A stretch of DNA of 64,000 nt from Candidatus Brocadia sinica JPN1 (lineage in GTDB: Bacteria > Planctomycetota > Brocadiia > Brocadiales > Brocadiaceae): positions 124,001-188,000 of the forward strand of contig NZ_BAFN01000001.1 of the NCBI RefSeq assembly GCF_000949635.1, written 5' to 3'. Numbering within the stretch: the first letter of the stretch is position 1; every line of letters begins with the position of its first letter. The notes beneath the pieces are model-generated. The model was not told the DNA's origin and searched no databases. It saw nothing but the letters and a program-made list of their open reading frames with translations. Shown here one piece after another: positions 18,590 to 27,509 of this stretch. Both the position numbers and the translations under genes were made by a program.

Positions 18590-21250
18590 ATGAATTGGTA
18601 TCAGCTTCATATAAAAGAAATCATACAAAAACTTGGGACGTCTGAAGAAGGATTGTCTGACAATGAAGTCATCAAGCGGCTTCAGCACTATGGTCTAAAC
18701 AAACTTGCCGAAGAAGAAAAGATTAGCAGGCTGAAAATCCTTCTCCATCAATTCACAAGCCCGCTCATTTATATCCTTCTTGTAGCCGCCGTTGTAACTG
18801 CCCTTCTCAAAGAATACATTGATACCAGTGTAATTATGGCTGTTGTGACCCTTAACGCAATTATTGGCTATATCCAGGAATACAGGGCAGAACAGGGCGT
18901 AAGGGCGCTCAAGAAGATGCTCATACCAAGGGCAAGGGTTTTAAGAAACGGCAAAGAGAAAGAGATACATAGCGAGCAACTGGTGCCAGGCGATGTTGCC
19001 CTCCTTGCATCCGGTACCAAGGTGCCGGCGGACCTGAGGTTGATCAAGACGTATGAATTAAAGATTGAAGAAGCTATGCTTACCGGTGAATCAATCCCTG
19101 CTGAAAAATCCATTGCAATAATACGTGAAGATAATTTGACCCCCGGTGATCAAAAGAATATGGCTTTTATGGGAACCATAGTGGTGAGTGGAAGGGCAAA
19201 AGGTATTGTTGTAGAGACAGGGTCAAAGACTGTACTTGGTAGCATTGCCCAGGAAGTTAAAGAGATAGGAGTTACAAAGGCGCCACTTCAGAAAAAGATA
19301 GATAATTTTGCAAAATATATCGGATTCATTGTTATGGCAGCCTCTGTAGTGCTTTTTAGTATGGGAATAATAATTGGCGAAAGCATACACGACATGTTCA
19401 TGACGGCGGTGGCAGCAGCTGTCGCGGCCATACCTGAGGGACTTCCCATTGTCGTGACCATAGCCATGGCTATGGGTGTGGCCAGGATGGCAAGACAAAA
19501 CGCCATCGTGAGAAAACTTCCGGCTGCAGAAACCCTCGGAAGCACCACTGTTATATGTTCAGACAAGACGGGAACCCTTACGAAAAACGAGATGACTGTC
19601 AGACTAATCTATGATGGAGAGCATATCTATGATGTTGCCGGGAGTGGATATGAACCAAAGGGCGAGATACTCCATGATCAAATGTCTGTTAAAGCAGAGA
19701 AGAAGAAACATCTTCAGGTGCTGCTGATAGGACTTCTCTGCAATGAATCAAATATTTACGAGGAAGATGGTCGGTATAAAGTTAACGGCGACCCCACGGA
19801 AGGTGCCCTTATTGTTTCTGCAATGAAGTCCGGTCTCGTGCCGGAGGAGGAAAAAAAACACTATCCACAGATTGCAATCATACCCTTTGAGTCTGAATGG
19901 GGTTACATGGCAACCCTTCACAGGCACGGAGGGAAAAAACTTATATTTGTGAAAGGTGCACCTGAGAAAGTACTGGATATGTGTGTTGAACCTGTTGCTG
20001 GCAGTTCTAAGAAAAAAGAGATTTTACTTATCGCCAATAATTTTGCTAAAGAAGGTATGCGGGTACTTGCCTTTGCTCACAAGGAAGCACCTCACAACAT
20101 GGAGGAATTTACCCACCATGACGTGGGATCAGGACTGATCTTTGCAGGTTTACAGGGAATGATAGATCCGCCAAGGCCGGAGTCAATAGAGGCAGTAAAT
20201 GGTTGTAAGCGCGCTGGCATCAGAACTATCATGATAACGGGCGACCATGCGGTCACCGCAGTATCAATTGCAAAAAAACTCGGATTGGGTAGTGAGAATC
20301 CTGAGGTAATTACAGGTAAAGAACTTGAAACGATGAGTGATGAAGAACTCTTTCATAAGGTGAAGGATGTTTCTGTGTATGCCCGGGTCTCCCCACACCA
20401 CAAACTGAGGATAGTACAACAACTGAAGAAGCACGGCGAGATTGTCGCTGTAACAGGTGATGGCGTTAATGATGCTCCCGCCCTCAAGGAGGCGCATATC
20501 GGTATCGCTATGGGAAGAGCAGGAACCGATGTGGCAAAGGAGGCATCTGACATGGTTCTTGTAGACGATAATTTTGCAAGTATATTTAATGCTGTCAAAG
20601 AGGGTCGGATACTCTTTGACAATATCCGCAAGGTCGTCTTCTTTCTTATACCAACCGGTATAGCCACCATAATTTCCATTATTGCTACGCTTATCCTTGG
20701 TATACCAATGCCATACGTGCCTACCCAGCTTCTCTGGATAAATATCGTCACGAACGGTTTGCAGGATGTTGCCCTTGCCTTTGAACCGGGAGAAAAAGGG
20801 ATAATAAACAGGCCGCCGAGAGAGCCCGGTGAGGGAATATTGTCCCGTCTTCTGATCGAAAGAACCTTTCTTGTTGCCCTTATAATTAGCGGTGGAGTTG
20901 TTTATAACTTTATCTCAGCTTTAAATGAAGGTGTCTCCATTGAAAAGGCAAGATCTGTTGCCATGACAACGATGGTCTTCTTCCAGTTCTTTCAGGCGTG
21001 GAATTCCCGTTCCGAACGCCGGTCTGTTTTCAGGATTAATCCGTTAAGCAACCCGTTTCTATTTTACAGCATGATAGCTGCCTTTTTTGCCCAGCTTGCA
21101 GTGCTGTACGTACCAACATTTCAATGGGTTTTCAGAACAGAGCCGCTTACAACAAGGGAATGGGTGAATGTGGGAGCAATAACAGTGATAATAGTAATTG
21201 CTGTTGAGATTGACAAATGGATCAGGAGCCGTTGGTTTTTGAAAATATAA
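18590..21250 (+). CDS. Cation-transporting P-type ATPase (type II, probably Ca2+)
   Basis: This is a full-length (886 aa) type II P-ATPase for export of a cation, most likely Ca2+. Visible are the N-terminal cation ATPase domain, the actuator TGES loop (MLTGESIPAEKS), PEGLP in the fourth membrane helix (AAIPEGLPIVVT), the phosphorylation site ICSDKTGTLTKNEMT, the nucleotide-binding KGAPE, and TGDGVNDAPALKEAHIGIAMG. Helix M6 reads NIVTNGLQDVALAFEPG, a bacterial variant of the SERCA TDGxPA motif, so ion specificity is not certain. There is no strong Shine-Dalgarno. The gene stands alone. Confidence 0.93.
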   Translation: MNWYQLHIKEIIQKLGTSEEGLSDNEVIKRLQHYGLNKLAEEEKISRLKILLHQFTSPLIYILLVAAVVTALLKEYIDTSVIMAVVTLNAIIGYIQEYRAEQGVRALKKMLIPRARVLRNGKEKEIHSEQLVPGDVALLASGTKVPADLRLIKTYELKIEEAMLTGESIPAEKSIAIIREDNLTPGDQKNMAFMGTIVVSGRAKGIVVETGSKTVLGSIAQEVKEIGVTKAPLQKKIDNFAKYIGFIVMAASVVLFSMGIIIGESIHDMFMTAVAAAVAAIPEGLPIVVTIAMAMGVARMARQNAIVRKLPAAETLGSTTVICSDKTGTLTKNEMTVRLIYDGEHIYDVAGSGYEPKGEILHDQMSVKAEKKKHLQVLLIGLLCNESNIYEEDGRYKVNGDPTEGALIVSAMKSGLVPEEEKKHYPQIAIIPFESEWGYMATLHRHGGKKLIFVKGAPEKVLDMCVEPVAGSSKKKEILLIANNFAKEGMRVLAFAHKEAPHNMEEFTHHDVGSGLIFAGLQGMIDPPRPESIEAVNGCKRAGIRTIMITGDHAVTAVSIAKKLGLGSENPEVITGKELETMSDEELFHKVKDVSVYARVSPHHKLRIVQQLKKHGEIVAVTGDGVNDAPALKEAHIGIAMGRAGTDVAKEASDMVLVDDNFASIFNAVKEGRILFDNIRKVVFFLIPTGIATIISIIATLILGIPMPYVPTQLLWINIVTNGLQDVALAFEPGEKGIINRPPREPGEGILSRLLIERTFLVALIISGGVVYNFISALNEGVSIEKARSVAMTTMVFFQFFQAWNSRSERRSVFRINPLSNPFLFYSMIAAFFAQLAVLYVPTFQWVFRTEPLTTREWVNVGAITVIIVIAVEIDKWIRSRWFLKI

Positions 21251-21263
21251 AAGGAGCAAAAGC

Positions 21264-21296
21264 AACGAAGCAATCTTAAACAAAGATTGCTTCGTT
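21264..21296. repeat. Perfect 14-bp palindrome after the Ca-ATPase gene
   Basis: AACGAAGCAATCTT and its complement flank a 5-base loop. It resembles the widespread repeat containing GAAGCAATCT and GATTGCTTCGT, followed here by CCTCACAATGACGA. There is no T-run, so it is not a clear Rho-independent terminator. Confidence 0.7.
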
Positions 21297-21325
21297 ATGC
21301 CTCACAATGACGATTGCACTCCAAT

Positions 21326-21490
21326 TCATTTAAATTCAGAGTAATTTACATATGGCTCACATCCCAAAACATTGAATGCCTTTCGGCAGATAGAACCACA
21401 CTTCCCACAATAATAGCGGTGACCATCGTCATCAGTAACCTCCTGGGTCAAAACATAGGCATTATTTGATAAGATTTGACAGTTGAGCAT
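21326..21490 (-). CDS. Small Cys-rich protein matching the ArsM C-terminal domain, 54 aa
   Basis: Residues 17-54 closely match the C-terminal part of the ArsM protein encoded just upstream: TQEVTDDDGHRYY versus QEITDDDGHQYR, then CRKAFNVLGCEPYVN versus CRKTFNILGCEPYAN. Unlike ArsM, it has an added CGKCG pair, giving four closely spaced cysteines that could bind a metal or arsenic. It has its own ATG at 21490, but the Shine-Dalgarno is weak. It is either a remnant of a duplicated arsM or a small stand-alone gene at the end of the ars operon. Confidence 0.55.
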   Translation of the reverse strand: MLNCQILSNNAYVLTQEVTDDDGHRYYCGKCGSICRKAFNVLGCEPYVNYSEFK

Positions 21491-21506
21491 GGCTCTCTGC
21501 AAAGAG

Positions 21507-21641
21507 TCATGCCGGACGTGTTTCAGTTTCTCTAAACAACCATCGATAGAGAATGCCGGTCAGAACTGCACGATCACATCCGCCAAAAACCAACCAGGCA
21601 GTACCAATAAACACGGCTACGGCACGACGAAACAACGTCAT
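21507..21641 (-). CDS. Small membrane peptide, 44 aa, DUF2892-like
   Basis: A strong Shine-Dalgarno (AGGGAGGTG) five bases before the ATG indicates a real translated gene. The product is one hydrophobic segment (TLFRRAVAVFIGTAWLVFGG) followed by CDRAVLTGILYRWLF. It resembles the YgaP/DUF2892 type of small membrane protein, but shortened. It lies between ArsM and the Cys-rich small protein, on the same strand, so it is probably the penultimate gene of the ars operon. Its function is unknown. Confidence 0.5.
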   Translation of the reverse strand: MTLFRRAVAVFIGTAWLVFGGCDRAVLTGILYRWLFRETETRPA

Positions 21642-21776
21642 ATACACCTCCCTTTCTTTATAAATTAACCGGACTTTCAGAGACTCATTATTCACGGGGA
21701 AAAACCTACGTAAAAGCAATTTTGCAAACCCTTCCTGCTTTGAATTTCTGAATATCTAATTATCCTTCATTCTACT

Positions 21777-22928
21777 TCAACAGCAAGTCCCTGGTTTACA
21801 ACCCGGAGAATTGTCTTCATTTGTCATACTGTATTCCTCGTTTTTTGTTTCACGTGGGGATCTGACCAGCATTTCCTTTGTACACGGGAAGGGTTGGGCC
21901 TGTTCTTCAGGGACTTCCTTCACAGGTCTTATGAATTCAAAGTGATTTGCGTATGGCTCGCATCCCAGGATATTGAATGTCTTTCGGCAGACAGATACAC
22001 GCACCCCGCGGCGATACTGATGGCCGTCATCGTCGGTAATCTCCTGAAACGGCCCTTTATACACAACTGCCTCTTTATGGTCCCAGCATGGTCCTTCTTT
22101 CCCCTTGTATGCCAGTACGGTAATGCTTCTGAACTCAATGCCCTGGACCGTTCGCCACGGCTTTTCATCACGTTTGGCAATGGTAATTCCATAAAATCCT
22201 GCATCCTCAAATACCCTAAGAAATTCGTACTCCTGAAGCGCACCTGAGATACATCCACTCCACAGGTCTGGATCCTGCTGAAGCTCCAATGGAACTGATT
22301 CGTCTGATACAATGTCACTGATTGCGGCACGTCCGCCCCGCTTAAGCGCCCGATAAATCTCTTGAAAAAGTATCGGTTTGTCTTTGTGGTTCACCAGATT
22401 TAAGACACAATTACTGATCACAACGTCAATTGACCCATCCGGGATCATAGGAGATGTCTCACTCATTTGTTTTACATATGACTCAAACGCAGTGAGGTCA
22501 GATTCACTTTTTATAGGATTCCTCTTTAACCAATCATCAAGTGTACCTCTATCAACACGCAAATCCTGTATCTTTCCTTTGCGAAACTCGACGTTGGCGT
22601 ATCCCAGGCGTTTAGAGACCTCACTATTTGCCTTGCGGGCAAGCGCAAGCATTTCATCGTTCATGTCGACCCCAATTACCCGTCCGGATGAACCAACCAC
22701 CTGGCTTGCAATAAAACAGATTTTTCCGCCCCCTGAGCCCAAATCCAGGACTGTTTCACCCTCGCGTAAATATTGTGAAGGATCACCACAGCCGTAATCA
22801 CGATCTAATACTTCCTGAGGAATTATTTTTAAATATTTTTGATCATACGTAACAGGGCAGCAAAGTGATTCTTCCCTTTTTGCAGCAGCAGTACTATAAC
22901 GATTCAATACGGCTTGTTCTATCATCAT
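21777..22928 (-). CDS. arsM: Arsenite S-adenosylmethionine methyltransferase (ArsM-like)
   Basis: The 383-residue protein has a Rossmann SAM-binding fold with motif I VLDLGSGGGKICFIA (about 60-74) and VIGVDMNDEMLALAR. Cysteines match the conserved As(III)-binding positions: SLCCP (about 22-24), YGCGD (about 46), SNCVLNLV (about 170) and WSGCISGAL (about 222). The C-terminal extension ends GCKPGTCC, a likely metal-binding tail. It should methylate arsenite, and in the context of ArsS supply dimethylarsenic for arsenosugar synthesis. It lies downstream of ArsS on the same strand, 395 bases away with repeat DNA between. Confidence 0.88.
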   Translation of the reverse strand: MMIEQAVLNRYSTAAAKREESLCCPVTYDQKYLKIIPQEVLDRDYGCGDPSQYLREGETVLDLGSGGGKICFIASQVVGSSGRVIGVDMNDEMLALARKANSEVSKRLGYANVEFRKGKIQDLRVDRGTLDDWLKRNPIKSESDLTAFESYVKQMSETSPMIPDGSIDVVISNCVLNLVNHKDKPILFQEIYRALKRGGRAAISDIVSDESVPLELQQDPDLWSGCISGALQEYEFLRVFEDAGFYGITIAKRDEKPWRTVQGIEFRSITVLAYKGKEGPCWDHKEAVVYKGPFQEITDDDGHQYRRGVRVSVCRKTFNILGCEPYANHFEFIRPVKEVPEEQAQPFPCTKEMLVRSPRETKNEEYSMTNEDNSPGCKPGTCC

Positions 22929-23323
22929 AACTTCGTACCTCTTTCATAATTATAGAGTTTCAATTGGTAGATTTGCTACGCCCTTCGCAAACTCGGGACA
23001 GGCTTAATCCACCCTATTCAAAATTATATGTGACGTGTAGGGTGGATTGAGGCTGATAGGCCGAATCCACCATTTTCATAATGATATCTTCTGTGACAAA
23101 TAAATTACCGAAGTCCTAATTTAATGTTTAAGAAATTTCAAATCAAGAGTTCCTCCCCCTTGATGGGGGAGGTTAGGTGGGGGTGAGAAGAAGAGTGATC
23201 ACCCTCCCCTGGCCCCTCCCATCAAAGGGAGGGGAATGTTTAGTTGCTGAACCTAAATTATCCTCGAATTTATCGAGGAATGGCACAACCTATAGGGTGC
23301 GTATACCATAGAATATTGTAAAT
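22929..23323. repeat. Repeat-filled gap between arsS and arsM
   Basis: The gap contains a copy of the repeat seen at 13394 (22983-23014), a GTAGGGTGGATT arm complementary to AATCCACCCTA, and at about 23135-23250 paired CCTCCCCC/GGGGGAGG-type palindromes preceded by AAATTTCAAA. The last resembles the end of the 133-bp family in reverse. No gene is visible. Confidence 0.6.
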
Positions 23324-24325
23324 TTACGTCTCTATGTTATGAATCAACGAACCTCCGCAACTGCTTCCAGCTCCTGCAGTGCAACCGAAGCAGTGAGCAC
23401 CAGTAACAATTAAACCATGATTAAATTTATCGAAAGACTCAATATGGGATATTGTCCTGCAACGACCTGCGACAGGAATTTCGAGCATCTGATTAAAATC
23501 GCAGTCATAAAGCTGGCCATCCCAACCGACAGAAATGAGCGTCCTGCACATCAGACCGTCTACTGTCTGCGGATTGAATGCGTTGATAAGAAGTGCTCTG
23601 TAACGTTCCATCTGCCCTGTATGCTCGAGATATTCCTTCCATCTTTTAATTGGCATGTTTGTCATTGCATACAAACGATTGAATACAATTCCAAACTTCA
23701 CCCGCAGTTCCTTTTTATACTGCTTTTCTAATTCCTCCTGAGACGGTGGAAGGAAAGCTCCGCCAGGATTATATGCTAAGTCTAATCTCAGTCCGCTCCC
23801 TTTCAGCCCATACCCTAAAGAGTTCAGCTTCCGTAGTGCATCGATACTCTTGTCAAATACACCTCTGCCACGCTGTTTATCCACGTTTTCCCTGGAATAA
23901 CAGGGTAACGATGCAATCACTTCGACGCTATTAGCCCTGAAAAATTCTGCCAAATCTTCCTGACCATTGACAAATAAGACGGTGAGATTGCACCGATCCA
24001 TAACACGGCGCCCCAGAGAACGAGACCGGGTAACCATAGAACGGAATGCAGGATTAAGCTCAGGGGCACCGCCGGTGAAATCTACTGACTCAATTGATGG
24101 TGAATTGGCAAGGAGGTTTAATACCCGATCCGCCGTTTCAGCCGACATTATTTCATTTCTCTCCGGACCCGCATCCACATGACAATGCGTACACGCCTGG
24201 TTGCATAACTTTCCAACGTTTATCTGAAGCGTTTTAAGCTTTGTACGCCTTAGATGGAAGCCGTATTGCCTTAATTTATCTTCAAAATTTATCTTTGAAT
24301 CTTGCAACGTATTAAACCCGCACAT
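23324..24325 (-). CDS. arsS: Arsenosugar biosynthesis radical SAM protein (ArsS-like)
   Basis: The radical SAM signature CNQACTHCHVDAGP (CxxxCxxC, about residues 42-49) and the C-terminal CFGCTAGAGSSCGG (about 313-326) identify the ArsS/DUF3641 family. In many relatives one position of the C-terminal motif is selenocysteine; here all are Cys. ArsS transfers the 5-deoxyadenosyl group to dimethylarsenic in arsenosugar synthesis. The gene begins two bases after the TlpA-like stop, so the two are cotranscribed, with ArsM following. At 333 residues it is full length. Confidence 0.92.
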   Translation of the reverse strand: MCGFNTLQDSKINFEDKLRQYGFHLRRTKLKTLQINVGKLCNQACTHCHVDAGPERNEIMSAETADRVLNLLANSPSIESVDFTGGAPELNPAFRSMVTRSRSLGRRVMDRCNLTVLFVNGQEDLAEFFRANSVEVIASLPCYSRENVDKQRGRGVFDKSIDALRKLNSLGYGLKGSGLRLDLAYNPGGAFLPPSQEELEKQYKKELRVKFGIVFNRLYAMTNMPIKRWKEYLEHTGQMERYRALLINAFNPQTVDGLMCRTLISVGWDGQLYDCDFNQMLEIPVAGRCRTISHIESFDKFNHGLIVTGAHCFGCTAGAGSSCGGSLIHNIET

Positions 24326-24327
24326 TG

Positions 24328-24816
24328 TTATTTTTTCAACAGTTTGCTCAGTTCTGCATCCAAATCTTCTTCCGACAAATAACCAAGATGTTTGTTAACC
24401 ACCTTGCCGTCTTTCCCATAAATAATTGTGGTTGGATAAGCCTGCAGGTCATACGCAGGACCGATATCTCCTCCATCAAGGTAAATTGGATAATTGACAC
24501 CCAATGATTTTATAAAGGGTGGAACTACTTCTTGTCCGTTTTCATCGAAAGCAACACCAATGATCTCAATCCCCTTGCCCTTATATTTTTTGTAAAGGTT
24601 GATAAAACCTGGCATCTCTTTCCTGCACGGTGGACACCATGTTGCCCACAGGTTAAGTACCACCACCTTGCCTTTGTTGCTCTCAAGCAAGCTATTTAAT
24701 TCCGCAAGATTTAACTTTTTCAGTGTACCTTCTGCATAAGAAATTGTTGAAGCCGCAATTAAAATTACAGCAAATAAAAATGTAAAGCATTTGCATTTAA
24801 ATACTTTTTTATTCAT
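24328..24816 (-). CDS. TlpA-like thiol-disulfide oxidoreductase
   Basis: This is an exported thioredoxin-fold protein (162 aa) with a signal peptide (about residues 1-28) and the active site ATWCPPCRKEMP near residue 55. The cis-proline region is visible at YPTTIIYGKDG. I chose the ATG at 24816, not 24882, because AAAGGA lies eight bases upstream and the product then begins with a typical signal peptide. It is two bases from ArsS, so it probably leads the ars operon. It may reduce disulfides in exported cytochromes or handle arsenic-bound thiols; the context does not decide. Confidence 0.9.
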   Translation of the reverse strand: MNKKVFKCKCFTFLFAVILIAASTISYAEGTLKKLNLAELNSLLESNKGKVVVLNLWATWCPPCRKEMPGFINLYKKYKGKGIEIIGVAFDENGQEVVPPFIKSLGVNYPIYLDGGDIGPAYDLQAYPTTIIYGKDGKVVNKHLGYLSEEDLDAELSKLLKK

Positions 24817-24874
24817 GATTCGTTCCTTTCTGTAAAAAAATCCGTGGATATAATTTAAAGTTAGAAGAAATTGG

Positions 24875-24944
24875 TTGGTCAACCGTCTCGGTTGACCAAA
24901 TTAAAAGAAACAAACGGATACAGGACAAGCGAGACGCTTGTCCT
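24875..24944. repeat. Two short palindromes upstream of the TlpA-arsS operon
   Basis: TTGGTCAACC (24875-24884) pairs with GGTTGACCAA (24890-24899). AGGACAAGCG (24922-24931) pairs with CGCTTGTCCT (24935-24944) and is followed by ACCGGC. Both resemble other short palindromes in this window. The rest of 24817-25089 shows no gene. Confidence 0.7.
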
Positions 24945-25089
24945 ACCGGCACCGCATCAAAAACCACATAAATAAAATGAAAATTCTATACAACCAAGGT
25001 ATCAATCACGAAAAGTTCGTTTCTTTCGCAAAAACTTTATCCTTCGCAATATCCCCCAATCTATACTAAAATGTAGTTGTACTCATGCT

Positions 25090-26415
25090 TTATTTACATT
25101 TTTCCCTAAGACTCTTTATTGCCTCAGAAACCATCTTCTCATGCTGTTCGGCTGTTTCTGCCCTCCCATATTTTTCGATTATTTTATCCCATTCGGGTGT
25201 TCCATAATACTGATGACATCCGATACATAGACCTTCTCTTTCGACAAGGTTCCTCTCCTCCTGATTCAATGATCTGTCTTCCGGGAATGGCATATTTTGG
25301 ATTTGTTTTCCACTTCTTACGACCAGTTGGTCCAGCGCATGCGGGAAATCTTCAATTCTTGGGGTTTCCCACCTCCCCGTCTTTGCATCGGGGATATCCC
25401 CATACACCCCCTTTGATAAATCCTGAAACATGGGGCTATCACCCAGGAGCTTTTCAGCGCTCCTTGAATTACTTGTACCATATCCGATGGTCTTGGAGTT
25501 AGTATGACAATCCTCGCAGGTTCTGGCAACCAGACTGATTGAATGAGGGTGCATGGGAGCTAATGTAGGGGAATTATGCCCGGTAGAGGTAATATAATGC
25601 TTATTGAGTGCCTTGACATTTCCCTCCTCATCAACAAAGGTGTAAAAGACCTGACACCCCGGGGCGAGGGGGGAAACCTTCCCTCTCAGATTAATTCCTA
25701 ATATTGGACTCTCCCATCTCATAAATGACCTGTTTTCAAGAGATAGGTCGCCGTCTTCTTTCGTAACCGTTTGCCTGCCCGTTGTGGAGTCTACTTTCTT
25801 GGATGTCGTTATCCAATCAGTACCTTTTACCCTCCTGTCATATTGCATATGACATCCATAACACTGAGGCGCCCACGAGGCATGGCAGGCGTAACACTCC
25901 AGTTTTTCAATATGCCTGTCAATGGTTGACATGGCAACCTTTCCCTGTTTGGTCTTAAATGCATTATGCAAATTTATATCCTTCAGCAAAGGGGTTTCAT
26001 GCTTCTTGCCTGTGTACAGGCTTACGATATAGGCCTTGTTGTCTTCCCTGACCCAGTTGGCCTTCGCATTTCCCCTGGAGGTAAGGAGATATTCCCTTGC
26101 TCCACCCGTATAAACACCCCTGTCCCCATCCAGAGTCACGGGTGTCCCGTATCCCACGGGAAGTTCCCATGGATATTTCTCCGGCGTGCCATGGCAATCA
26201 TAGCAGGTAATCTCTGTTTGATAAACAGTCGCAGGATAGATATTCCCGTCTCCATGGACATCTATTGAGGTATGGCAATCCGCACACTGCATACCCCTTT
26301 CAAAATGCACGTCCTGTCTTACATGCAGATATTCCTTCGTAAAGAGGGATTCCTGGGGGCCTGGCGTGTTCGTCATACGGAGGCGCGTGGCCATCTTCCA
26401 CATAGTCATACTCAA
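25090..26415 (-). CDS. Multiheme cytochrome c, C-terminal half (six CxxCH), frame-shifted
   Basis: The frame carries six heme-binding motifs: CADCH, CYDCH, CYACH, CYGCH, CEDCH and CIGCH. It is the continuation of the gene that begins at 27427. The first 15 or so residues are out-of-frame translation; the real join is near a C5 run (26355-26359), where NTPGPQESLFTKEY picks up after the upstream HARPPG. Joined, the protein would have twelve hemes and about 770 residues. It would sit outside the cytoplasmic membrane as an electron carrier or enzyme; I cannot name its partner. There is no separate ribosome-binding site, supporting a frameshift rather than two genes. Confidence 0.85.
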   Translation of the reverse strand: MSMTMWKMATRLRMTNTPGPQESLFTKEYLHVRQDVHFERGMQCADCHTSIDVHGDGNIYPATVYQTEITCYDCHGTPEKYPWELPVGYGTPVTLDGDRGVYTGGAREYLLTSRGNAKANWVREDNKAYIVSLYTGKKHETPLLKDINLHNAFKTKQGKVAMSTIDRHIEKLECYACHASWAPQCYGCHMQYDRRVKGTDWITTSKKVDSTTGRQTVTKEDGDLSLENRSFMRWESPILGINLRGKVSPLAPGCQVFYTFVDEEGNVKALNKHYITSTGHNSPTLAPMHPHSISLVARTCEDCHTNSKTIGYGTSNSRSAEKLLGDSPMFQDLSKGVYGDIPDAKTGRWETPRIEDFPHALDQLVVRSGKQIQNMPFPEDRSLNQEERNLVEREGLCIGCHQYYGTPEWDKIIEKYGRAETAEQHEKMVSEAIKSLREKCK

Positions 26416-27427
26416 ACATCCCTACAAAGGTGGTGCCTATTCTCCTTCCCCTTGTGTGACAGTGGGTACACTGAGCTGCCGGTATAGCGCTTGTAATCCG
26501 ATGTCTTAAAGGATGGGGACGCGTAGTATTTGCCTTGATATTTGGGTCATCGCCTTCATATTTACCGTCATTCCCGTAGAGCACATGACATGCGGCACAC
26601 CCGGATGCCCGTAAATCTCCCCTTTCATTCCTCCCCTCACCCCATACATGACACCGTGCACACTGTTTCCTGTAAGTATCTGAAAAACCTGCCTTTTCTT
26701 CCGATCCAAATATCTCTACACCATGTTTAAAATCCGGTATCTCTTCAACCTTTTCAAGCCTTCTCAGATAACCCGCGCCAATAGCCTTTTCAACCCATTC
26801 CTTATATTTTTCAGAGCCTACCCTTGGAGTCAGACCATCGGTGTCTATCATATCAAAATTTCCGTATGGGAAAGAACCTTTCGGTATGACCCCGTTCGAC
26901 GAGAGGGTCTTACTGGCAATCCCTGTCATAAGGGAATGGAGTGACATCGACATCCGGTACGTATAATCTATCCCAAGGGTGCCGGAAGGCTCAGATGAAA
27001 TAGTTTGTCCGGACATAAGCTGACCACCCACAGGCTGAATGAGCGGTTTTTCCATCAAAGTAGTTACACTTCCTTTACTATCGTGGCATTTTGCGCAGCC
27101 TTTCCCTTCGTGAAGTACCCACATACTTGATGGGTTTGGAATAAGATCGTTATGGGCTTCTTCCTTTCTACCGGATGCGGGATTTCCTTCGTGACAGATC
27201 GCACATTCGTAACCCTTCCCTTTTCCGTATTTTATTCTGACAAAACCCAGGAGAAATGGTTGCATCCTGTCGTTAATAACATCGATTCCTTCATGACACG
27301 ACAGACATCCTTTTTCTCCTGTGCTTTGTACTGCTGGATTTTCGCGGAAAGAAACACTGGTTTTCCGCAAATCCTCTGTGCCTCCACATCCATCGGCAAT
27401 TCCTGCCAAAAGGGCAGCAATTACCAC
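26300..27427 (-). CDS. Multiheme cytochrome c, N-terminal half (six CxxCH), 5' end abuts an IS
   Basis: Six heme motifs are visible: CLSCH, CAICH, CAKCH, CARCH, CAACH and CTHCH. The N-terminus (VIAALLAGIADGCGG) looks like a signal or lipoprotein sequence, but no good ATG precedes it. The frame stays open (VYGKLFSVVIAALL) into the adjacent transposase gene on the other strand, so the original start and promoter have probably been cut off. The GTG at 27427 is only nominal. The frame ends about 115 bases past the start of the second half. The gene is probably broken twice: at its promoter and by the internal frame change. Confidence 0.82.
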   Translation of the reverse strand: MVIAALLAGIADGCGGTEDLRKTSVSFRENPAVQSTGEKGCLSCHEGIDVINDRMQPFLLGFVRIKYGKGKGYECAICHEGNPASGRKEEAHNDLIPNPSSMWVLHEGKGCAKCHDSKGSVTTLMEKPLIQPVGGQLMSGQTISSEPSGTLGIDYTYRMSMSLHSLMTGIASKTLSSNGVIPKGSFPYGNFDMIDTDGLTPRVGSEKYKEWVEKAIGAGYLRRLEKVEEIPDFKHGVEIFGSEEKAGFSDTYRKQCARCHVWGEGRNERGDLRASGCAACHVLYGNDGKYEGDDPNIKANTTRPHPLRHRITSAIPAAQCTHCHTRGRRIGTTFVGMFEYDYVEDGHAPPYDEHARPPGIPLYEGISACKTGRAF

Positions 27428-27509
27428 AGAAAATAATTTTCCATAAACCCTTACAGAGTTTGAAACTCGGTTTTCTACAGAGCAAGACTGCCGTGATTAT
27501 CTTTTTCAA

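Noticed and set aside
21264-21296. Palindrome read as a Rho-independent terminator
   Set aside because: No T-run follows; it matches a dispersed repeat better.
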